From the NCBI RefSeq assembly GCF_036924595.1, contig NZ_JAZHRV010000001.1, positions 2,480,001-2,544,000 of the forward strand: a stretch of 64,000 nt of DNA, read 5' to 3'. The translations under genes and the position numbers were made by a program. Below, piece by piece: positions 54,538 to 64,000 of the stretch. How positions within the stretch are numbered: the stretch's first letter is position 1; the number at the start of each line of letters is the position of its first letter. Under the pieces are notes generated by a model. The model saw only the letters and a program-made list of their open reading frames with translations, made no database searches and was not told where the DNA came from. This DNA is from Bradyrhizobium algeriense. Lineage in GTDB: Bacteria; Pseudomonadota; Alphaproteobacteria; Rhizobiales; Xanthobacteraceae.

Positions 54538-55296
54538 ATGAGCGTGACCTCCAGCACAAAATCTGAAAGCGGCTTGGGTGAAACCATCCGCGTCGTCATC
54601 CACGCTCTCCTGATCGCGCTCGTGATCCGCACCTTCCTGTTCCAGCCGTTCAACATCCCCTCGGGATCGATGAAGGCGACGCTGCTGGTGGGCGATTACC
54701 TGTTCGTCTCGAAATATTCCTACGGCTACAGCCACTACTCCATTCCCCTGTCGCCGCCGTTGTTCTCGGGCCGCATCTTCGGCTCGGAGCCGAACCGTGG
54801 CGATATCGTGGTGTTCCGCCTGCCGAAGGATGACTCCACCGATTACATCAAGCGCGTGATCGGCCTGCCGGGTGACCGCATCCAGATGCGGGAAGGCCTG
54901 CTCTACATCAACGACAAGCCGATCAAGCGCGAGCGCTTGTCCGATTTCATCGGCGAAGACCCTTGCGGCTCGGATGCCACCGCGCGCGTCAAGCGCTGGA
55001 AGGAAACGCTGCCGAACGGCGTCAGCTATGAATCGCTCGATTGCGTCGACAACGGCTTCTACGACAACACCAACGTCTACACCGTGCCCGCCGGCCACTT
55101 CTTCATGATGGGCGACAACCGCGACAACTCGACCGACAGCCGCGTGCTGTCGGCGGTGGGTTATGTGCCGTTCGAGAACATCGTCGGCCGGGCGCAGATG
55201 ATCTTCTTCTCCATTGCCGAGGGCGAACATGCCTGGATGTTCTGGCGCTGGCCGACCGCCGTGCGCTGGAATCGCCTATTCACAATCGTGCGATGA
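54538..55296 (+). CDS. lepB: Signal peptidase I
   Basis: 252 aa membrane protease. N-terminal membrane segment VVIHALLIALVIRTFLFQPF followed by the catalytic Ser in IPSGSMKATLLVGDYLFV, and the Lys in RGDIVVFRLPKDDSTDYIKRVIGLPGDRI; box E GDNRDNSTDSR is intact. Start at ATG 54538 (MSVTSSTKSESGLG); upstream 54385 reading is unlikely. Overlaps rnc (ATGA). Confidence 0.96.
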   Translation: MSVTSSTKSESGLGETIRVVIHALLIALVIRTFLFQPFNIPSGSMKATLLVGDYLFVSKYSYGYSHYSIPLSPPLFSGRIFGSEPNRGDIVVFRLPKDDSTDYIKRVIGLPGDRIQMREGLLYINDKPIKRERLSDFIGEDPCGSDATARVKRWKETLPNGVSYESLDCVDNGFYDNTNVYTVPAGHFFMMGDNRDNSTDSRVLSAVGYVPFENIVGRAQMIFFSIAEGEHAWMFWRWPTAVRWNRLFTIVR

Positions 55297-56111
55297 TCGA
55301 CGAAACAGCGACCATTCCTGACACATCGACCTCGGGTGAGCCGGGCCAGCAGGCCGAAGCCGCCGGCGTCGCTGCGCCGAAAAAGAGGCGCGGCAAGGCC
55401 GGGGCCAAGGCGGCCGCTGCCGCGATCGAGGGACGCATCGGCTACAAATTTTCCGATCCCGCGCTGCTGACGACCGCCTTTACCCATGTCTCCGCCTTGA
55501 AGCCCGCGACCCGCCATCGCGCCGACAGCTATCAGCGGCTGGAATTCCTCGGCGATCACGTGCTCGGGCTGATTATCTCCGACATGCTGTATCGCGCCTA
55601 TCCGCGGGCCGACGAGGGCGAACTGTCCAAGCGTCTGGCCGATCTCGTGCGCAAGGAAAGCTGCGCCGACGTCGCAAAATCGCTCGGGCTGCTCGACGAC
55701 ATCAAGCTCGGCGCGGTAGGCGCAGGGGCGGGCGCGCGCCTGCGCAAATCCGTGCTCGGCGACATCTGCGAGGCCGTGATCGGCGCGATCTATCTCGACG
55801 GCGGCTATGCGGCGGCGTCGCAATTTGTCGAGCGCAACTGGCTGGAGCGGATGCGCAAGCCGCGCCGGCCGCTGCGCGATCCCAAGACGGTGTTGCAGGA
55901 ATGGGCCCAGAGCAAGGGATTGCCGACGCCGGTCTATCGCGAGATCGAGCGCACCGGGCCGCATCACGACCCGCAGTTCCGCGTCGCCGTCGATCTGCCG
56001 GGCCTTGTGCCCGCCGAAGGCGTCGGCGGCTCCAAGCGCGCCGCCGAGAAGGTCGCGGCCTCCGTGATGATCGAACGCGAAGGCGTCGGCGGCGGCAGCA
56101 ATGACAGTTGA
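55293..56111 (+). CDS. rnc: Ribonuclease III
   Basis: 272 aa double-strand RNase. Catalytic block RLEFLGDHVLGLIISD (Glu/Asp), and LGDICEAVIGAIYLDGG near residues 155-170; C-terminal dsRNA-binding domain (QEWAQSKGLPTPVYREIERTGPHHDPQFRVAV... GGSKRAAEKVAASVMIE). The N-terminal about 45 residues are Ala/Lys-rich and unusual, with no enzymatic role. Start at ATG 55293, overlapping lepB; era begins 11 bases before its end. Confidence 0.96.
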   Translation: MIDETATIPDTSTSGEPGQQAEAAGVAAPKKRRGKAGAKAAAAAIEGRIGYKFSDPALLTTAFTHVSALKPATRHRADSYQRLEFLGDHVLGLIISDMLYRAYPRADEGELSKRLADLVRKESCADVAKSLGLLDDIKLGAVGAGAGARLRKSVLGDICEAVIGAIYLDGGYAAASQFVERNWLERMRKPRRPLRDPKTVLQEWAQSKGLPTPVYREIERTGPHHDPQFRVAVDLPGLVPAEGVGGSKRAAEKVAASVMIEREGVGGGSNDS

Positions 56112-57027
56112 ACCCACACCCGGCGCGCCCGCCGAGACCGCTTGCGGCTTTGTCGCGCTGATCGGCGCGCCCAATGTCGGCAAGTCCACGCTGGTCAACG
56201 CGCTGGTCGGCTCCAAGGTCACCATCGTCTCGCGCAAGGTGCAGACAACCCGCGCCCTGATCCGCGGCATCGTGATCGAGGACAATGCGCAGATCATCCT
56301 GGTCGATACGCCCGGCATATTCTCGCCCAAACGAAGGCTCGACCGCGCCATGGTGTCCACCGCCTGGAGCGGGGCCCATGATGCCGACCTCGTCTGCGTG
56401 CTGCTCGACGCCAAGGCCGGGATCGACGACGAGGCCGACGCGATCCTGAACAAGCTTGCGTCGGTTCAACACCCGAAAATCCTGGTGCTGAACAAGATCG
56501 ACCTGATCCCGCGCGAGAAGCTTTTGGCGCTGGCGCAGGCCGCCAATGAGCGCATGAATTTCGAAAGCACCTTCATGATCTCGGCGCTGTCGGGCGATGG
56601 CGTCGACGACCTGCGCAAGACGCTTGCGAAGATGGTGCCGTCGGGGCCGTTTCATTACCCCGAGGACCAGATGTCGGATGCGCCGCTGCGGCATCTGGCA
56701 GCCGAAATCACCCGCGAAAAGATCTACCGCCAGCTCCACCAGGAGCTGCCGTATCAATCGACCGTCGAGACCGATAGCTGGACCGAGCGCAACGACAAGT
56801 CGGTTCGCATCGAGCAGACCATCTTTGTCGAGCGCGAGAGCCAGCGCAAGATCGTGCTCGGCAAGGGCGGCGCCACCATCAAGTCGATCGGTGCGGATTC
56901 GCGCAAGGAGATCGCCGAGATTCTGGGCGTGCCCGTGCACCTTTTCCTGTTCGTCAAGGTGCGCGAGAACTGGGGCGACGACCCCGACCGCTACCGGGAA
57001 ATGGGGCTGGAATTCCCCAAGGAATGA
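56101..57027 (+). CDS. era: GTPase Era
   Basis: 308 aa small GTPase for 16S rRNA maturation and 30S assembly. G1 GAPNVGKSTLVNAL, G2/switch QTTRALIRGIV, G3 DTPGIF, G4 NKIDLI, and a C-terminal KH domain with VERESQRKIVLGKGGATIKSIGADSRKEI (GxxG loop as GKGG). Overlaps rnc by 11 bases. Confidence 0.97.
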   Translation: MTVEPTPGAPAETACGFVALIGAPNVGKSTLVNALVGSKVTIVSRKVQTTRALIRGIVIEDNAQIILVDTPGIFSPKRRLDRAMVSTAWSGAHDADLVCVLLDAKAGIDDEADAILNKLASVQHPKILVLNKIDLIPREKLLALAQAANERMNFESTFMISALSGDGVDDLRKTLAKMVPSGPFHYPEDQMSDAPLRHLAAEITREKIYRQLHQELPYQSTVETDSWTERNDKSVRIEQTIFVERESQRKIVLGKGGATIKSIGADSRKEIAEILGVPVHLFLFVKVRENWGDDPDRYREMGLEFPKE

Positions 57028-57053
57028 TCAAGCAATAAAGAAGAACAAGCCCG

Positions 57054-57434
57054 ATGAACGTACCCCGGAACGTAGTGTGGTTTGAGGCTCTGCTGTATTT
57101 GTCGCTGACGCTGGACTCGGTGTCGGTGGCGTTTCAGGACCGCACGCCAAAAGCCGACATGACCGCGCAGATGGTCAACGTGGCGACTCTGATGGCGGCC
57201 GGCCTGATCCTGCTTCTGGTCTACTTCGTCTGGCTCGCCGCCCAGCGCCGCAAGAACTGGCCACGCTGGGTGCTGGCGGCAGCGCTGGTGCTGTCGGTGA
57301 TTTCGCTCGTGCAGGTGATCGGCGCAAAGGGCCTGGCGTTCGACAGCGGCATCGAGGTGATTTCCTGCGCACTGACCGCGGCGGGGCTGTACTTCTCCTT
57401 CACCGGCGACGCGGTGGGATGGTTCAACGCGTGA
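57054..57434 (+). CDS. Small membrane protein, 126 aa, unknown function
   Basis: Four hydrophobic helices: WFEALLYLSLTLDSVSVAF; MVNVATLMAAGLILLLVYFVWLAA; WVLAAALVLSVISLVQVI; IEVISCALTAAGLYFSF. Pattern typical of small predicted integral membrane proteins without a recognised domain. Located between era and recO with a 26-base gap after era; possible co-transcription. Confidence 0.75.
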   Translation: MNVPRNVVWFEALLYLSLTLDSVSVAFQDRTPKADMTAQMVNVATLMAAGLILLLVYFVWLAAQRRKNWPRWVLAAALVLSVISLVQVIGAKGLAFDSGIEVISCALTAAGLYFSFTGDAVGWFNA

Positions 57435-57446
57435 CGTTCTTGCTGC

Positions 57447-57560
57447 CATTCCGGGGCGCGAAGCGAACCTCAGATGCGCAATTGCGCATCGGGGAATCTC
57501 GAGATTCTCAGGTGCGCAAGGGCGCACCATAGTTCGATGCTTCGCATCGCCCCGGAATGA
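57447..57560. repeat. Mosaic palindromic repeat element
   Basis: Outer arms CATTCCGGGGCG (57447-57458) and CGCCCCGGAATG (57549-57560). Inside are three perfect palindromes in series: GATGCGCAATTGCGCATC (57473-57490), GAATCTCGAGATTC (57494-57507) and GGTGCGC/GCGCACC (57511-57528). The whole element lies in the gap before recO, and the style matches elements dispersed in Bradyrhizobium genomes (recollection). Confidence 0.75.
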
Positions 57561-57611
57561 CGGCGTTGCGGAACGGCTGCGCGTAACCACGAAATCCTGT
57601 AAACTCCAGCC

Positions 57612-58364
57612 ATGGAATGGACCGACGAGGGTATCGTGCTGGGCGTGCGGCGGCATGGCGAATCCTCCGCCATCGTCGAACTGCTGACGCGCGCGCATGG
57701 CCGTCATCTCGGCCTGGTGCGCGGCGGTGCGGGCAAGCGGATGCGGCCCTTGCTGCAGCCGGGCAACAGCGTCACCACGGTGTGGCGGGCGCGGCTCGAC
57801 GAGCATCTCGGATATTACGCCATTGAGGGTACGCGCTTGCGCGCGGCCACCCTGCTGGCGTCGGCGCACGCGACCTATGGCGTCACCCATCTGGCCTCGC
57901 TGGTGCGGTTGCTGCCGGAGCGCGATCCGCACGAGGACATCTACGAGATGCTCGACCGCACGCTCGACGACTTTGACGATGCCGGCGGCGCGGCGGCCCA
58001 CCTCATCAGGTTTGAGCTGGCGATGCTGGCCGAACTCGGCTTCGGCCTCGATCTGGAAAACTGCGCCGCCACCGGCGAGACCGCGGACCTGATCTACGTC
58101 TCGCCAAAGTCCGGCGGCGCGGTGTCGCGGCGGGCGGGCGAGCCCTACCGGGACCGGCTGCTGCGGCTGCCGGCTTTCCTGCGCGAAGGCGAGGGCGGGG
58201 CGAACGGCTGGTCGGACCAGGACCTGCAGGACGGTTTTCGTCTGACCGGGCTATTCCTGCTCCGCCACGTGCTGGAACCGCGCGGGCAGGGCCATTCCGA
58301 CGCACGGGACGGGTTCATCAACGCGGTGACGAGGAATCGGGCGCGAATCAGTTCGGCGGGGTGA
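57612..58364 (+). CDS. recO: DNA repair protein RecO
   Basis: 250 aa single-strand annealing and RecF-pathway protein. N-terminal OB fold [40 protein letters not shown], then the helical C-terminal domain ([34 protein letters not shown]). The C-terminal [43 protein letters not shown] is typical. No zinc-finger cysteines, as in many alphaproteobacteria. Confidence 0.94.
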   Translation: MEWTDEGIVLGVRRHGESSAIVELLTRAHGRHLGLVRGGAGKRMRPLLQPGNSVTTVWRARLDEHLGYYAIEGTRLRAATLLASAHATYGVTHLASLVRLLPERDPHEDIYEMLDRTLDDFDDAGGAAAHLIRFELAMLAELGFGLDLENCAATGETADLIYVSPKSGGAVSRRAGEPYRDRLLRLPAFLREGEGGANGWSDQDLQDGFRLTGLFLLRHVLEPRGQGHSDARDGFINAVTRNRARISSAG

Positions 58365-58381
58365 CTTGGCTCCTGCCGCCG

Positions 58382-58508
58382 GTCGTCCCTGCGAAAGCAA
58401 TGCGAAAGCAGGGACCCATACGCCGTAGCCCATCCATGGGGCGGCGGCCTCAGCCATTTTTCGCCACAAACACCTGTGGTTATGGTTTCCTGCGTTCGCA
58501 GGGACGAC
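58382..58508. repeat. Inverted-repeat element in the recO-parC gap
   Basis: 14-base arms GTCGTCCCTGCGAA (58382-58395) and TTCGCAGGGACGAC (58495-58508), 99-base spacer with further GCGAAAGCAGGGACCC repeats inside. Looks like a dispersed intergenic element; could form a long cruciform. Confidence 0.65.
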
Positions 58509-58570
58509 GGTTGGGGGTGCCGCCCCATTCCCGTCTTGCCCGATTCAGCCGAAAAGTTTAACGCCTCCCC

Positions 58571-60826
58571 ATGGGAAAACGACAGCTGCCGCCGGAAGAA
58601 CCGGCCGAAATCCACGAGGTCATGCTGCGCGATGCGCTGGAAGAGCGCTATCTCGCCTACGCGCTCTCGACCATCATGCATCGCGCTCTGCCGGACGCCC
58701 GCGACGGGCTGAAGCCGGTGCACCGGCGCATCCTCTACGGCATGCGCCTGTTGCGGCTTGACCCCGGCACGCCGTTCAAGAAATCCGCGAAAATCGTCGG
58801 CGACGTGATGGGCTCGTTCCATCCGCATGGCGACCAGGCGATCTACGACGCCATGGTGCGCCTGGCACAGGACTTCGCCTCACGCTATCCGCTGGTCGAC
58901 GGCCAGGGCAATTTCGGCAATATCGACGGCGATAATCCCGCCGCCTATCGCTACACCGAAGCGCGCATGACCGACGTCGCGCGGCTGCTGCTGGAAGGCA
59001 TCGACGAAGACGGCGTCGAATTCCGCCCGAATTACGACGGCCAGAGTAAGGAGCCGGTGGTCCTGCCCGGCGGCTTCCCGAATCTGCTCGCCAACGGTTC
59101 GCAGGGCATCGCGGTCGGCATGGCCACCTCGATCCCGCCGCACAACGCAGCCGAACTCTGCGACGCCGCGCTGCATCTGATCGACAAGCCCGACGCCAAG
59201 TCGAAGTCGCTGTTGAAATGGGTCAAGGGCCCGGATTTCCCGACCGGCGGCATTGTTGTCGACTCAAAGGAAAGCATCGCCGAAGCCTACATGACCGGGC
59301 GCGGCTCGTTCCGCACCCGCGCCAAGTGGACCCAGGAAGAGGGCGCCCGCGGCACCTGGGTCGTCGTCATCACCGAGATCCCGTGGCTGGTGCAAAAATC
59401 CCGGCTGGTCGAGAAGATCGCCGAACTGCTGAACGAGAAGAAGCTGCCGCTGGTCGGCGACGTCAGGGACGAATCGGCCGAAGACGTCCGCCTCGTGATC
59501 GAGCCGAAATCCCGCGCGGTCGATCCGGCGCTGATGATGGAATCGCTGTTCCGGCTCACCGAGCTCGAGAGCAAGATTTCGCTGAACCTCAACGTGCTGA
59601 TCAAGGGCAAGATCCCCAAGGTGGTGGGGCTTGCGGAATGTTTGCGCGAATGGCTCGACCATCTGCGCGACGTGCTGGTCCGCCGCTCCAATTACCGCAA
59701 GACGCAGATCGAGAACCGGCTCGAAATTCTCGGCGGTTACCTGATCGCGTACTTGAACATCGACAAGGTGATCAAGATCATCCGCACCGAGGATGAGCCG
59801 AAGCCGGCGCTGATCAAGGCGTTCAAGCTCACGGAAGTCCAGGCCGACGCCATCCTCAACATGCGCCTGCGCTCCTTGCGCAAGCTCGAGGAATTCGAAA
59901 TTCGCACCGAGGACAAGAACCTTCGCGGCGAGTTGAAGGGCATCAAGTCGCTGCTCGGTTCCGAGACCGAGCAATGGTCCAAGGTCGGCGAGCAGGTTCG
60001 CAAGGTCCGCGACCTTTTTGGACCGAAGACGCCGCTCGGCAAGCGCCGCACGATGTTCGCCGATGCGCCCGAGCATGACCTTGCTGCAATCGAGGAAGCC
60101 TTCGTCGAGCGCGAGCCGTGCACGGTCGTGATCTCCGAAAAGGGCTGGGTGCGAACGCTGAAGGGCCATGTCGAGGATATCTCGGGCCTTGCGTTCAAGA
60201 CCGACGACAAGCTTGACCATGCCTTCTTCGCCGAGACCACCTCTAAGCTTCTGCTGTTTGCCACCAACGGCAAATTCTATTCGCTCGACGTCGCAAAACT
60301 GCCCGGCGGCCGCGGCCATGGCGAGCCGATCCGCATGTTCATCGACATGGAGCAGGACGCCGCGATCGTGTCGCTGTTCGTCAACAAGGGCGAGCGCAAA
60401 TTCCTGATCGCGAGCAGCGAGGGGCAGGGATTCGTGGTCAAGGAAGAGGATTGCGTCGGCAACACCCGCAAGGGCAAGCAGGTGCTCAACGTCACCATGC
60501 CGAACGAGGCCTGCGCGATCGCGACCGTGCAGGGTGACACCGTTGCCGCGATCGGCACCAACCACAAGATGGTGCTGTTCCCGCTCGACCAGGTGCCGGA
60601 AATGGCACGCGGCCGTGGCGTGCGGCTGCAGAAGTACTCCAGCGCCAAGCTGTCCGACGTCGCCGTGTTCGAGCTCAAGGCGGGGCTGACCTGGAAGGAT
60701 TCCGCCGGCCGCGAGCAGAGCATGAGCGCCAAGGAATTGTCCGACTGGCGCGGCAACCGCGCCGACGCCGGCCGTCTTGCACACGGCCTGCCGAAATCGA
60801 ACAAGTTCTTGAGAGGGGTGGAGTAG
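58571..60826 (+). CDS. parC: DNA topoisomerase IV subunit A
   Basis: 751 aa decatenase subunit. Begins [20 protein letters not shown]; catalytic Tyr in [20 protein letters not shown] (about residues 118-137), with the [21 protein letters not shown] region before it and the C-terminal beta-pinwheel (for example [54 protein letters not shown]). No GyrA box identified in the pinwheel, consistent with ParC rather than GyrA. Confidence 0.94.
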   Translation: MGKRQLPPEEPAEIHEVMLRDALEERYLAYALSTIMHRALPDARDGLKPVHRRILYGMRLLRLDPGTPFKKSAKIVGDVMGSFHPHGDQAIYDAMVRLAQDFASRYPLVDGQGNFGNIDGDNPAAYRYTEARMTDVARLLLEGIDEDGVEFRPNYDGQSKEPVVLPGGFPNLLANGSQGIAVGMATSIPPHNAAELCDAALHLIDKPDAKSKSLLKWVKGPDFPTGGIVVDSKESIAEAYMTGRGSFRTRAKWTQEEGARGTWVVVITEIPWLVQKSRLVEKIAELLNEKKLPLVGDVRDESAEDVRLVIEPKSRAVDPALMMESLFRLTELESKISLNLNVLIKGKIPKVVGLAECLREWLDHLRDVLVRRSNYRKTQIENRLEILGGYLIAYLNIDKVIKIIRTEDEPKPALIKAFKLTEVQADAILNMRLRSLRKLEEFEIRTEDKNLRGELKGIKSLLGSETEQWSKVGEQVRKVRDLFGPKTPLGKRRTMFADAPEHDLAAIEEAFVEREPCTVVISEKGWVRTLKGHVEDISGLAFKTDDKLDHAFFAETTSKLLLFATNGKFYSLDVAKLPGGRGHGEPIRMFIDMEQDAAIVSLFVNKGERKFLIASSEGQGFVVKEEDCVGNTRKGKQVLNVTMPNEACAIATVQGDTVAAIGTNHKMVLFPLDQVPEMARGRGVRLQKYSSAKLSDVAVFELKAGLTWKDSAGREQSMSAKELSDWRGNRADAGRLAHGLPKSNKFLRGVE

Positions 60827-60936
60827 GCCCCGAGAGGCAGGATTACGGTTTCGTAATCCGGCCTCCATTTTTCCCGATCCCCTTTGACGGCGTTCTTGTT
60901 CTCGCCGATGCTTGCCCGAGGGGCAGGGAGGCGGCA

Positions 60937-62937
60937 TTGCGCAAAGCAGGATCGCGACGGCTCATCACAGCAATCGGCCTTGCGCTCACGTTGTGCGCAA
61001 TGCCCGCGACGCTCCGCGCCCAATCGATCCCCGGCGCGATTCCTGAATCCGCCAAGGCACTTTCCCAAGGCGAATGGCCGGCTTATGCCGGCACCTACGC
61101 CGCGTCGCGCTATTCGCCACTAACGCAGATCGACCGCGAAAGCGCAAAAAACCTCCGCGTCGCCTGGCGGTGGAAATCGCCTGACATGGCGATCAAAGAA
61201 GCGAATCCGAAAATCGGCCCGACGCGCGCCCACGAATCGACGCCGCTGATGATCGGCGGCGTGCTCTACACATCGACGACGTTGTCGCAGGTCGCGGCGA
61301 TCGATGCTGCGACCGGCGAAACCAAATGGGTGTTCGATCCCAGGGTTTACGAAAACGGGCTTGGCATTCCGGCGAATGACGGCTGGCTGCACCGTGGCGT
61401 CGCCTATTGGCGCAATGGCGATGACGAGCGCATCATCATGCTCACGGCATTCGCGCAGATGATCGCGCTGGATGCGAAGACCGGGAAGCCGGTGCCGGGC
61501 TTCGGCAACGACGGCCGGATTGACCTCTCGCAAGGGCTGCGCCGCCCGGTCGATCGCGACTATTACACCATGAGTTCGCCGCCCGTGATCGCGCGCGGCG
61601 TCATTGTGGTCGGTTCGTCTGTGATGGACTGGTGGCGGAAAAGCCCGTCGCCGCCCGGTGACGTGCGCGGCTTCGACGTGGTGACCGGCCGGCTGCTCTG
61701 GACCTTCCACACCGTGCCGCAGGGCGAGGAGCCCGGCGTCGAAACCTGGCAGCGGGAATCGTGGCGGGAGGCCGGCAACGCCAATGTCTGGGCGCCGATG
61801 AGCGCGGACGAGGATCTCGGCTATGTCTATCTGCCGGTAAGCACGCCGACCAATGATTACTATGGCGGCCACCGTCCCGGTGACGGGCTTTATGGCGACA
61901 GCCTCGTCTGTCTCGAAGCGGCCACCGGCAAAAAAGTCTGGCACTACCAGCTGGTGCATCACGGCTTGTGGGATTACGACACCCCGGCGGCGCCAACCCT
62001 GATCGACATCACCGTCGGTGGAAAGCCGGTCAAAGCGGTGGCGCAGGTGACCAAGCAGGCGTTCGTCTACGTCTTCGATCGCGTCACCGGCCAGCCGGTG
62101 TGGCCGATCGAGGAACAGCCGGTATCGGCTTCGAGCGTGCCCGGCGAAAGCGCATCGAAGACCCAGCCGTTTCCGACGCGGCCGGCCCCGATCGACATTC
62201 AGGGCGTGCGAGACGAAGACCTGATCGATTTCACGCCGGAGCTCCACCAGGAGGCAAAGGACATCGTCGCGAAATACGATCACGGTCCGCTGTTCACGCC
62301 GCCATCCGAGCGGGGCACCATCCAGGTGCCCGGCGTCGCCGGCGGCGGCAACTGGGCCGGTGCCGCGATCGATCCGGAAACCGGCATGCTCTATGTCGGC
62401 ACCTATCGTCTGCCGTTTGTCGTCACCGTTCGCAGACCGAGGCCGGGTGAATCGCCCTACGACTTCATCGGTGAGTTCCGCTATTTGTCCGGACCGCGCG
62501 GTTTGCCGCTGCTCAAGCCGCCATTCGGCAGCATGCTCGCCATCGACATGAACAGCGGAGACCACCGCTGGCGGATCCCGGTTGGGCGTGCCGAGCTTAT
62601 TCCGACCATTCAGCAGCTCGGCATCCGTGAGCGCTTGGGATTTCCAACCCGCAGTTGGGCGCTGATCACCAAAACGGTGATGATCGTTGTGCAATCCGGT
62701 TATTTCAGCGCGCCGCGCTTGCCGCCGGGCGGCACGCGCCGGATCGCGGATCTCAACAATTTCAATCCGCATCTTTGGGTCTACGACAAGACTTCAGGCG
62801 AAATGCTGGCGGAGATTGCCGTGCCGGCCAACGCGGTCGGCGCGCCGATGACCTACATGGCCGGCGGCAAGCAGTTCATCGTGTTTCCGGTCGGCGGCGG
62901 TCCGCTGGTGGAGGAACTGATCGCGGTCTCGCTGTAA
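60937..62937 (+). CDS. PQQ-dependent dehydrogenase, glucose-type, exported
   Basis: 666 aa. Signal peptide AIGLALTLCAMPATLRAQ, then an eight-bladed propeller of PQQ-dehydrogenase W-motifs, with HHGLWDYDTPAAPTLIDITV (conserved His-x-x-x-W-x-Y-D) and GNWAGAAIDPETGMLYVGT near residues 465-485. Resembles membrane-linked glucose dehydrogenase but lacks the N-terminal five-helix membrane domain, so it would be a soluble periplasmic quinoprotein. TTG start at 60937 with AGGGAGG before it. Substrate not determined by sequence; electrons would go to the respiratory chain. Confidence 0.9.
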   Translation: MRKAGSRRLITAIGLALTLCAMPATLRAQSIPGAIPESAKALSQGEWPAYAGTYAASRYSPLTQIDRESAKNLRVAWRWKSPDMAIKEANPKIGPTRAHESTPLMIGGVLYTSTTLSQVAAIDAATGETKWVFDPRVYENGLGIPANDGWLHRGVAYWRNGDDERIIMLTAFAQMIALDAKTGKPVPGFGNDGRIDLSQGLRRPVDRDYYTMSSPPVIARGVIVVGSSVMDWWRKSPSPPGDVRGFDVVTGRLLWTFHTVPQGEEPGVETWQRESWREAGNANVWAPMSADEDLGYVYLPVSTPTNDYYGGHRPGDGLYGDSLVCLEAATGKKVWHYQLVHHGLWDYDTPAAPTLIDITVGGKPVKAVAQVTKQAFVYVFDRVTGQPVWPIEEQPVSASSVPGESASKTQPFPTRPAPIDIQGVRDEDLIDFTPELHQEAKDIVAKYDHGPLFTPPSERGTIQVPGVAGGGNWAGAAIDPETGMLYVGTYRLPFVVTVRRPRPGESPYDFIGEFRYLSGPRGLPLLKPPFGSMLAIDMNSGDHRWRIPVGRAELIPTIQQLGIRERLGFPTRSWALITKTVMIVVQSGYFSAPRLPPGGTRRIADLNNFNPHLWVYDKTSGEMLAEIAVPANAVGAPMTYMAGGKQFIVFPVGGGPLVEELIAVSL

Positions 62938-63002
62938 TAGTATTCGATAATCTGCGCGCTATATAAGTCGCCGTCGAAACATCAGAGACGACGGCTCAGC
63001 GG

Positions 63003-63950
63003 ATGGCGCACGATCACGCTCATCACAATCATTCCCACGGGCATGATCATTCCCATGGTCACGCCGGCCACAGCCACGCGCCGGACAATTTCGGCTGGGC
63101 GTTCGCCATTGGCGCCGCGCTCAACACCGCGTTCGTCATTGCGGAGCTGATCTTTGGCTATGCCGCCAATTCATTGGCGCTGATTTCGGATGCCGTTCAC
63201 AATCTCTCCGACGTGATCGCGCTGCTGCTGGCATGGGGCGCGGCGTTGCTGTCGCAGAAGCAGCCGACGCAGCGACATACCTACGGCTATCGCCGGGCTT
63301 CGATCCTGGCGGCGCTGTTCAATGCTGGCCTGCTGTTGGTCGCGGTCGGCGGCATCGTCGTCGAGGCGGTCAACCGACTCTACAGCCCGGCGCCGGTCGC
63401 GGGCTGGACGGTCGTAGTGGTTGCGGCCTTTGGCGTCGCCGTCAACGGCTTCACCGCGCTGCTATTCATGCGCGGCCGTCATGGCGACCTCAATATTCGC
63501 GGCGCCTATCTGCACATGGTGGCGGACGCGGGCGTTTCGCTCGGCGTAGTCGTTGCCGCCGGGGTCATCATGCTGACGGGCTGGCTGTGGCTCGATCCCG
63601 CGATCAGCCTCGTCATCGCCGCCGTGGTGTTCTGGAGCGGATGGGGGCTGGCGCGTGACAGCGTCAACCTCGCGCTCGACGGCGTGCCGCGCGGTATCGA
63701 GCTTGCCGAGGTGAGGGATTATCTCGCCGGCCTCGAAGGTGTTGCCGAGGTGCATGACCTGCACATCTGGGCGATGAGCACCAACGAGACCGCCCTGACC
63801 GCGCATCTGGTGCGGCCCGGCGGCACCGACGACGCCTTTCTGCACGGGGTCTGCGAGGAACTCTCGCACCGCTTCAACATCCACCATTCCACGCTGCAGA
63901 TCGAAGCCGCCGCCGAAGTCTGCAAGCTTGCGCCGGCGGAACGGGTGTAA
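63003..63950 (+). CDS. Cation diffusion facilitator (Zn/Co/Cd exporter, CzcD-like)
   Basis: 315 aa. His-rich N-terminus (HDHAHHNHSHGHDHSHGHAGH) for metal binding, then TM helices with the CDF metal site: AELIFGYAANSLALISDAVHNLSDV (DxxxD/HNLSD) and HMVADAGVSLGV. C-terminal cytoplasmic domain with GLEGVAEVHDLHIWAMSTNETALTAHLV. Moves zinc or cobalt out of the cytoplasm in exchange for protons. Good match throughout. Confidence 0.95.
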   Translation: MAHDHAHHNHSHGHDHSHGHAGHSHAPDNFGWAFAIGAALNTAFVIAELIFGYAANSLALISDAVHNLSDVIALLLAWGAALLSQKQPTQRHTYGYRRASILAALFNAGLLLVAVGGIVVEAVNRLYSPAPVAGWTVVVVAAFGVAVNGFTALLFMRGRHGDLNIRGAYLHMVADAGVSLGVVVAAGVIMLTGWLWLDPAISLVIAAVVFWSGWGLARDSVNLALDGVPRGIELAEVRDYLAGLEGVAEVHDLHIWAMSTNETALTAHLVRPGGTDDAFLHGVCEELSHRFNIHHSTLQIEAAAEVCKLAPAERV

Positions 63951-64000
63951 TGCCGTAGGACGGCGTTACGCCACGTTTACACCATCCCTGCAAACCGCAT

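Noticed and set aside
59264..60937. Minus-strand ORF of 557 codons opposite parC
   Set aside because: Shadow of parC in high-GC DNA; no domain or ribosome binding site.
61120..62772. Minus-strand ORF of 550 codons opposite the PQQ dehydrogenase
   Set aside because: Shadow frame; composition dominated by Arg, His and Asp with no family match.

Overview
The window looks like chromosomal DNA of a Bradyrhizobium-type alphaproteobacterium (Hyphomicrobiales). The reasons are high-GC coding DNA, a PyrBC pair with the alphaproteobacterial non-canonical dihydroorotase, Porin_2-family porins that begin mature at AADLPVKAKAVEYVR, a bifunctional Rsh protein, a FixK/FNR-type box, and several palindromic intergenic repeats of the kind dispersed in Bradyrhizobium genomes. 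This assignment comes from family resemblance, not from a search.

Layout. 1-2.7 kb: plsY (cut by the window edge), pyrC-like and pyrB, all on minus. 3-14 kb: mostly metabolic genes. These are a VanX-type dipeptidase, an AidB-type acyl-CoA dehydrogenase, a CPBP protease, an AEC transporter, ruvX, a cyclase-family protein, a small membrane protein, a LysR regulator divergent from two tandem nitronate monooxygenases, an MBL hydrolase, and an alpha/beta hydrolase. Two very small genes (54 and 36 aa) follow. 14.7-18.5 kb: the gatCAB amidotransferase operon, carrying two extra small ORFs between its subunit genes. 18.5-25.7 kb: an accessory, partly decaying stretch. It has a 30-aa lysine-rich protein gene, tandem palindromes, two nearly identical small genes flanking a tetR/YCII module, a DUF1186/SEC-C protein, pirin, a 5'-truncated SnoaL-like remnant, a frameshifted hydrolase and tRNA-Ser(GCU). 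26.7-30.3 kb: tandem paralogous porins, each with its own matching terminator. 30.7-39.7 kb: a sulfatase island. It has a FixK/FNR box, a formylglycine-generating enzyme, two exported sulfatases, a Gly/His-rich exported protein, an exported HAD phosphatase, a cation/proton antiporter and a convergent outer-membrane PF13557-type protein.

40-64 kb: core functions. These are lytic transglycosylase, dapA-mscL-smpB, a peroxiredoxin, an orphan branched-chain-type binding protein, a DJ-1 protein divergent from a GlxA regulator, a family-5-like uracil-DNA glycosylase, a NYN protein, rpoZ and rsh. Then comes the compact series pdxJ-acpS-lepB-rnc-era, most of them overlapping, and a small membrane protein, recO, parC, a PQQ-type dehydrogenase and a CDF metal exporter.

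How the genes fit together. GatA, GatB and GatC form one enzyme that makes Gln-tRNA/Asn-tRNA by amidation. Rsh makes and breaks (p)ppGpp, and RpoZ is the RNA polymerase subunit encoded just upstream. In the sulfatase island the FGE-like enzyme would convert the active-site cysteine of the two sulfatases to formylglycine before export. The FixK/FNR site in front of it suggests oxygen-linked control, which is odd because aerobic-type FGE needs O2. The accessory part shows duplication with sequence homogenisation, decaying genes and palindromic repeats. The sulfatase island and the small unannotated genes are the best places to look for new biology. No CRISPR array, prophage or intact insertion sequence was seen.
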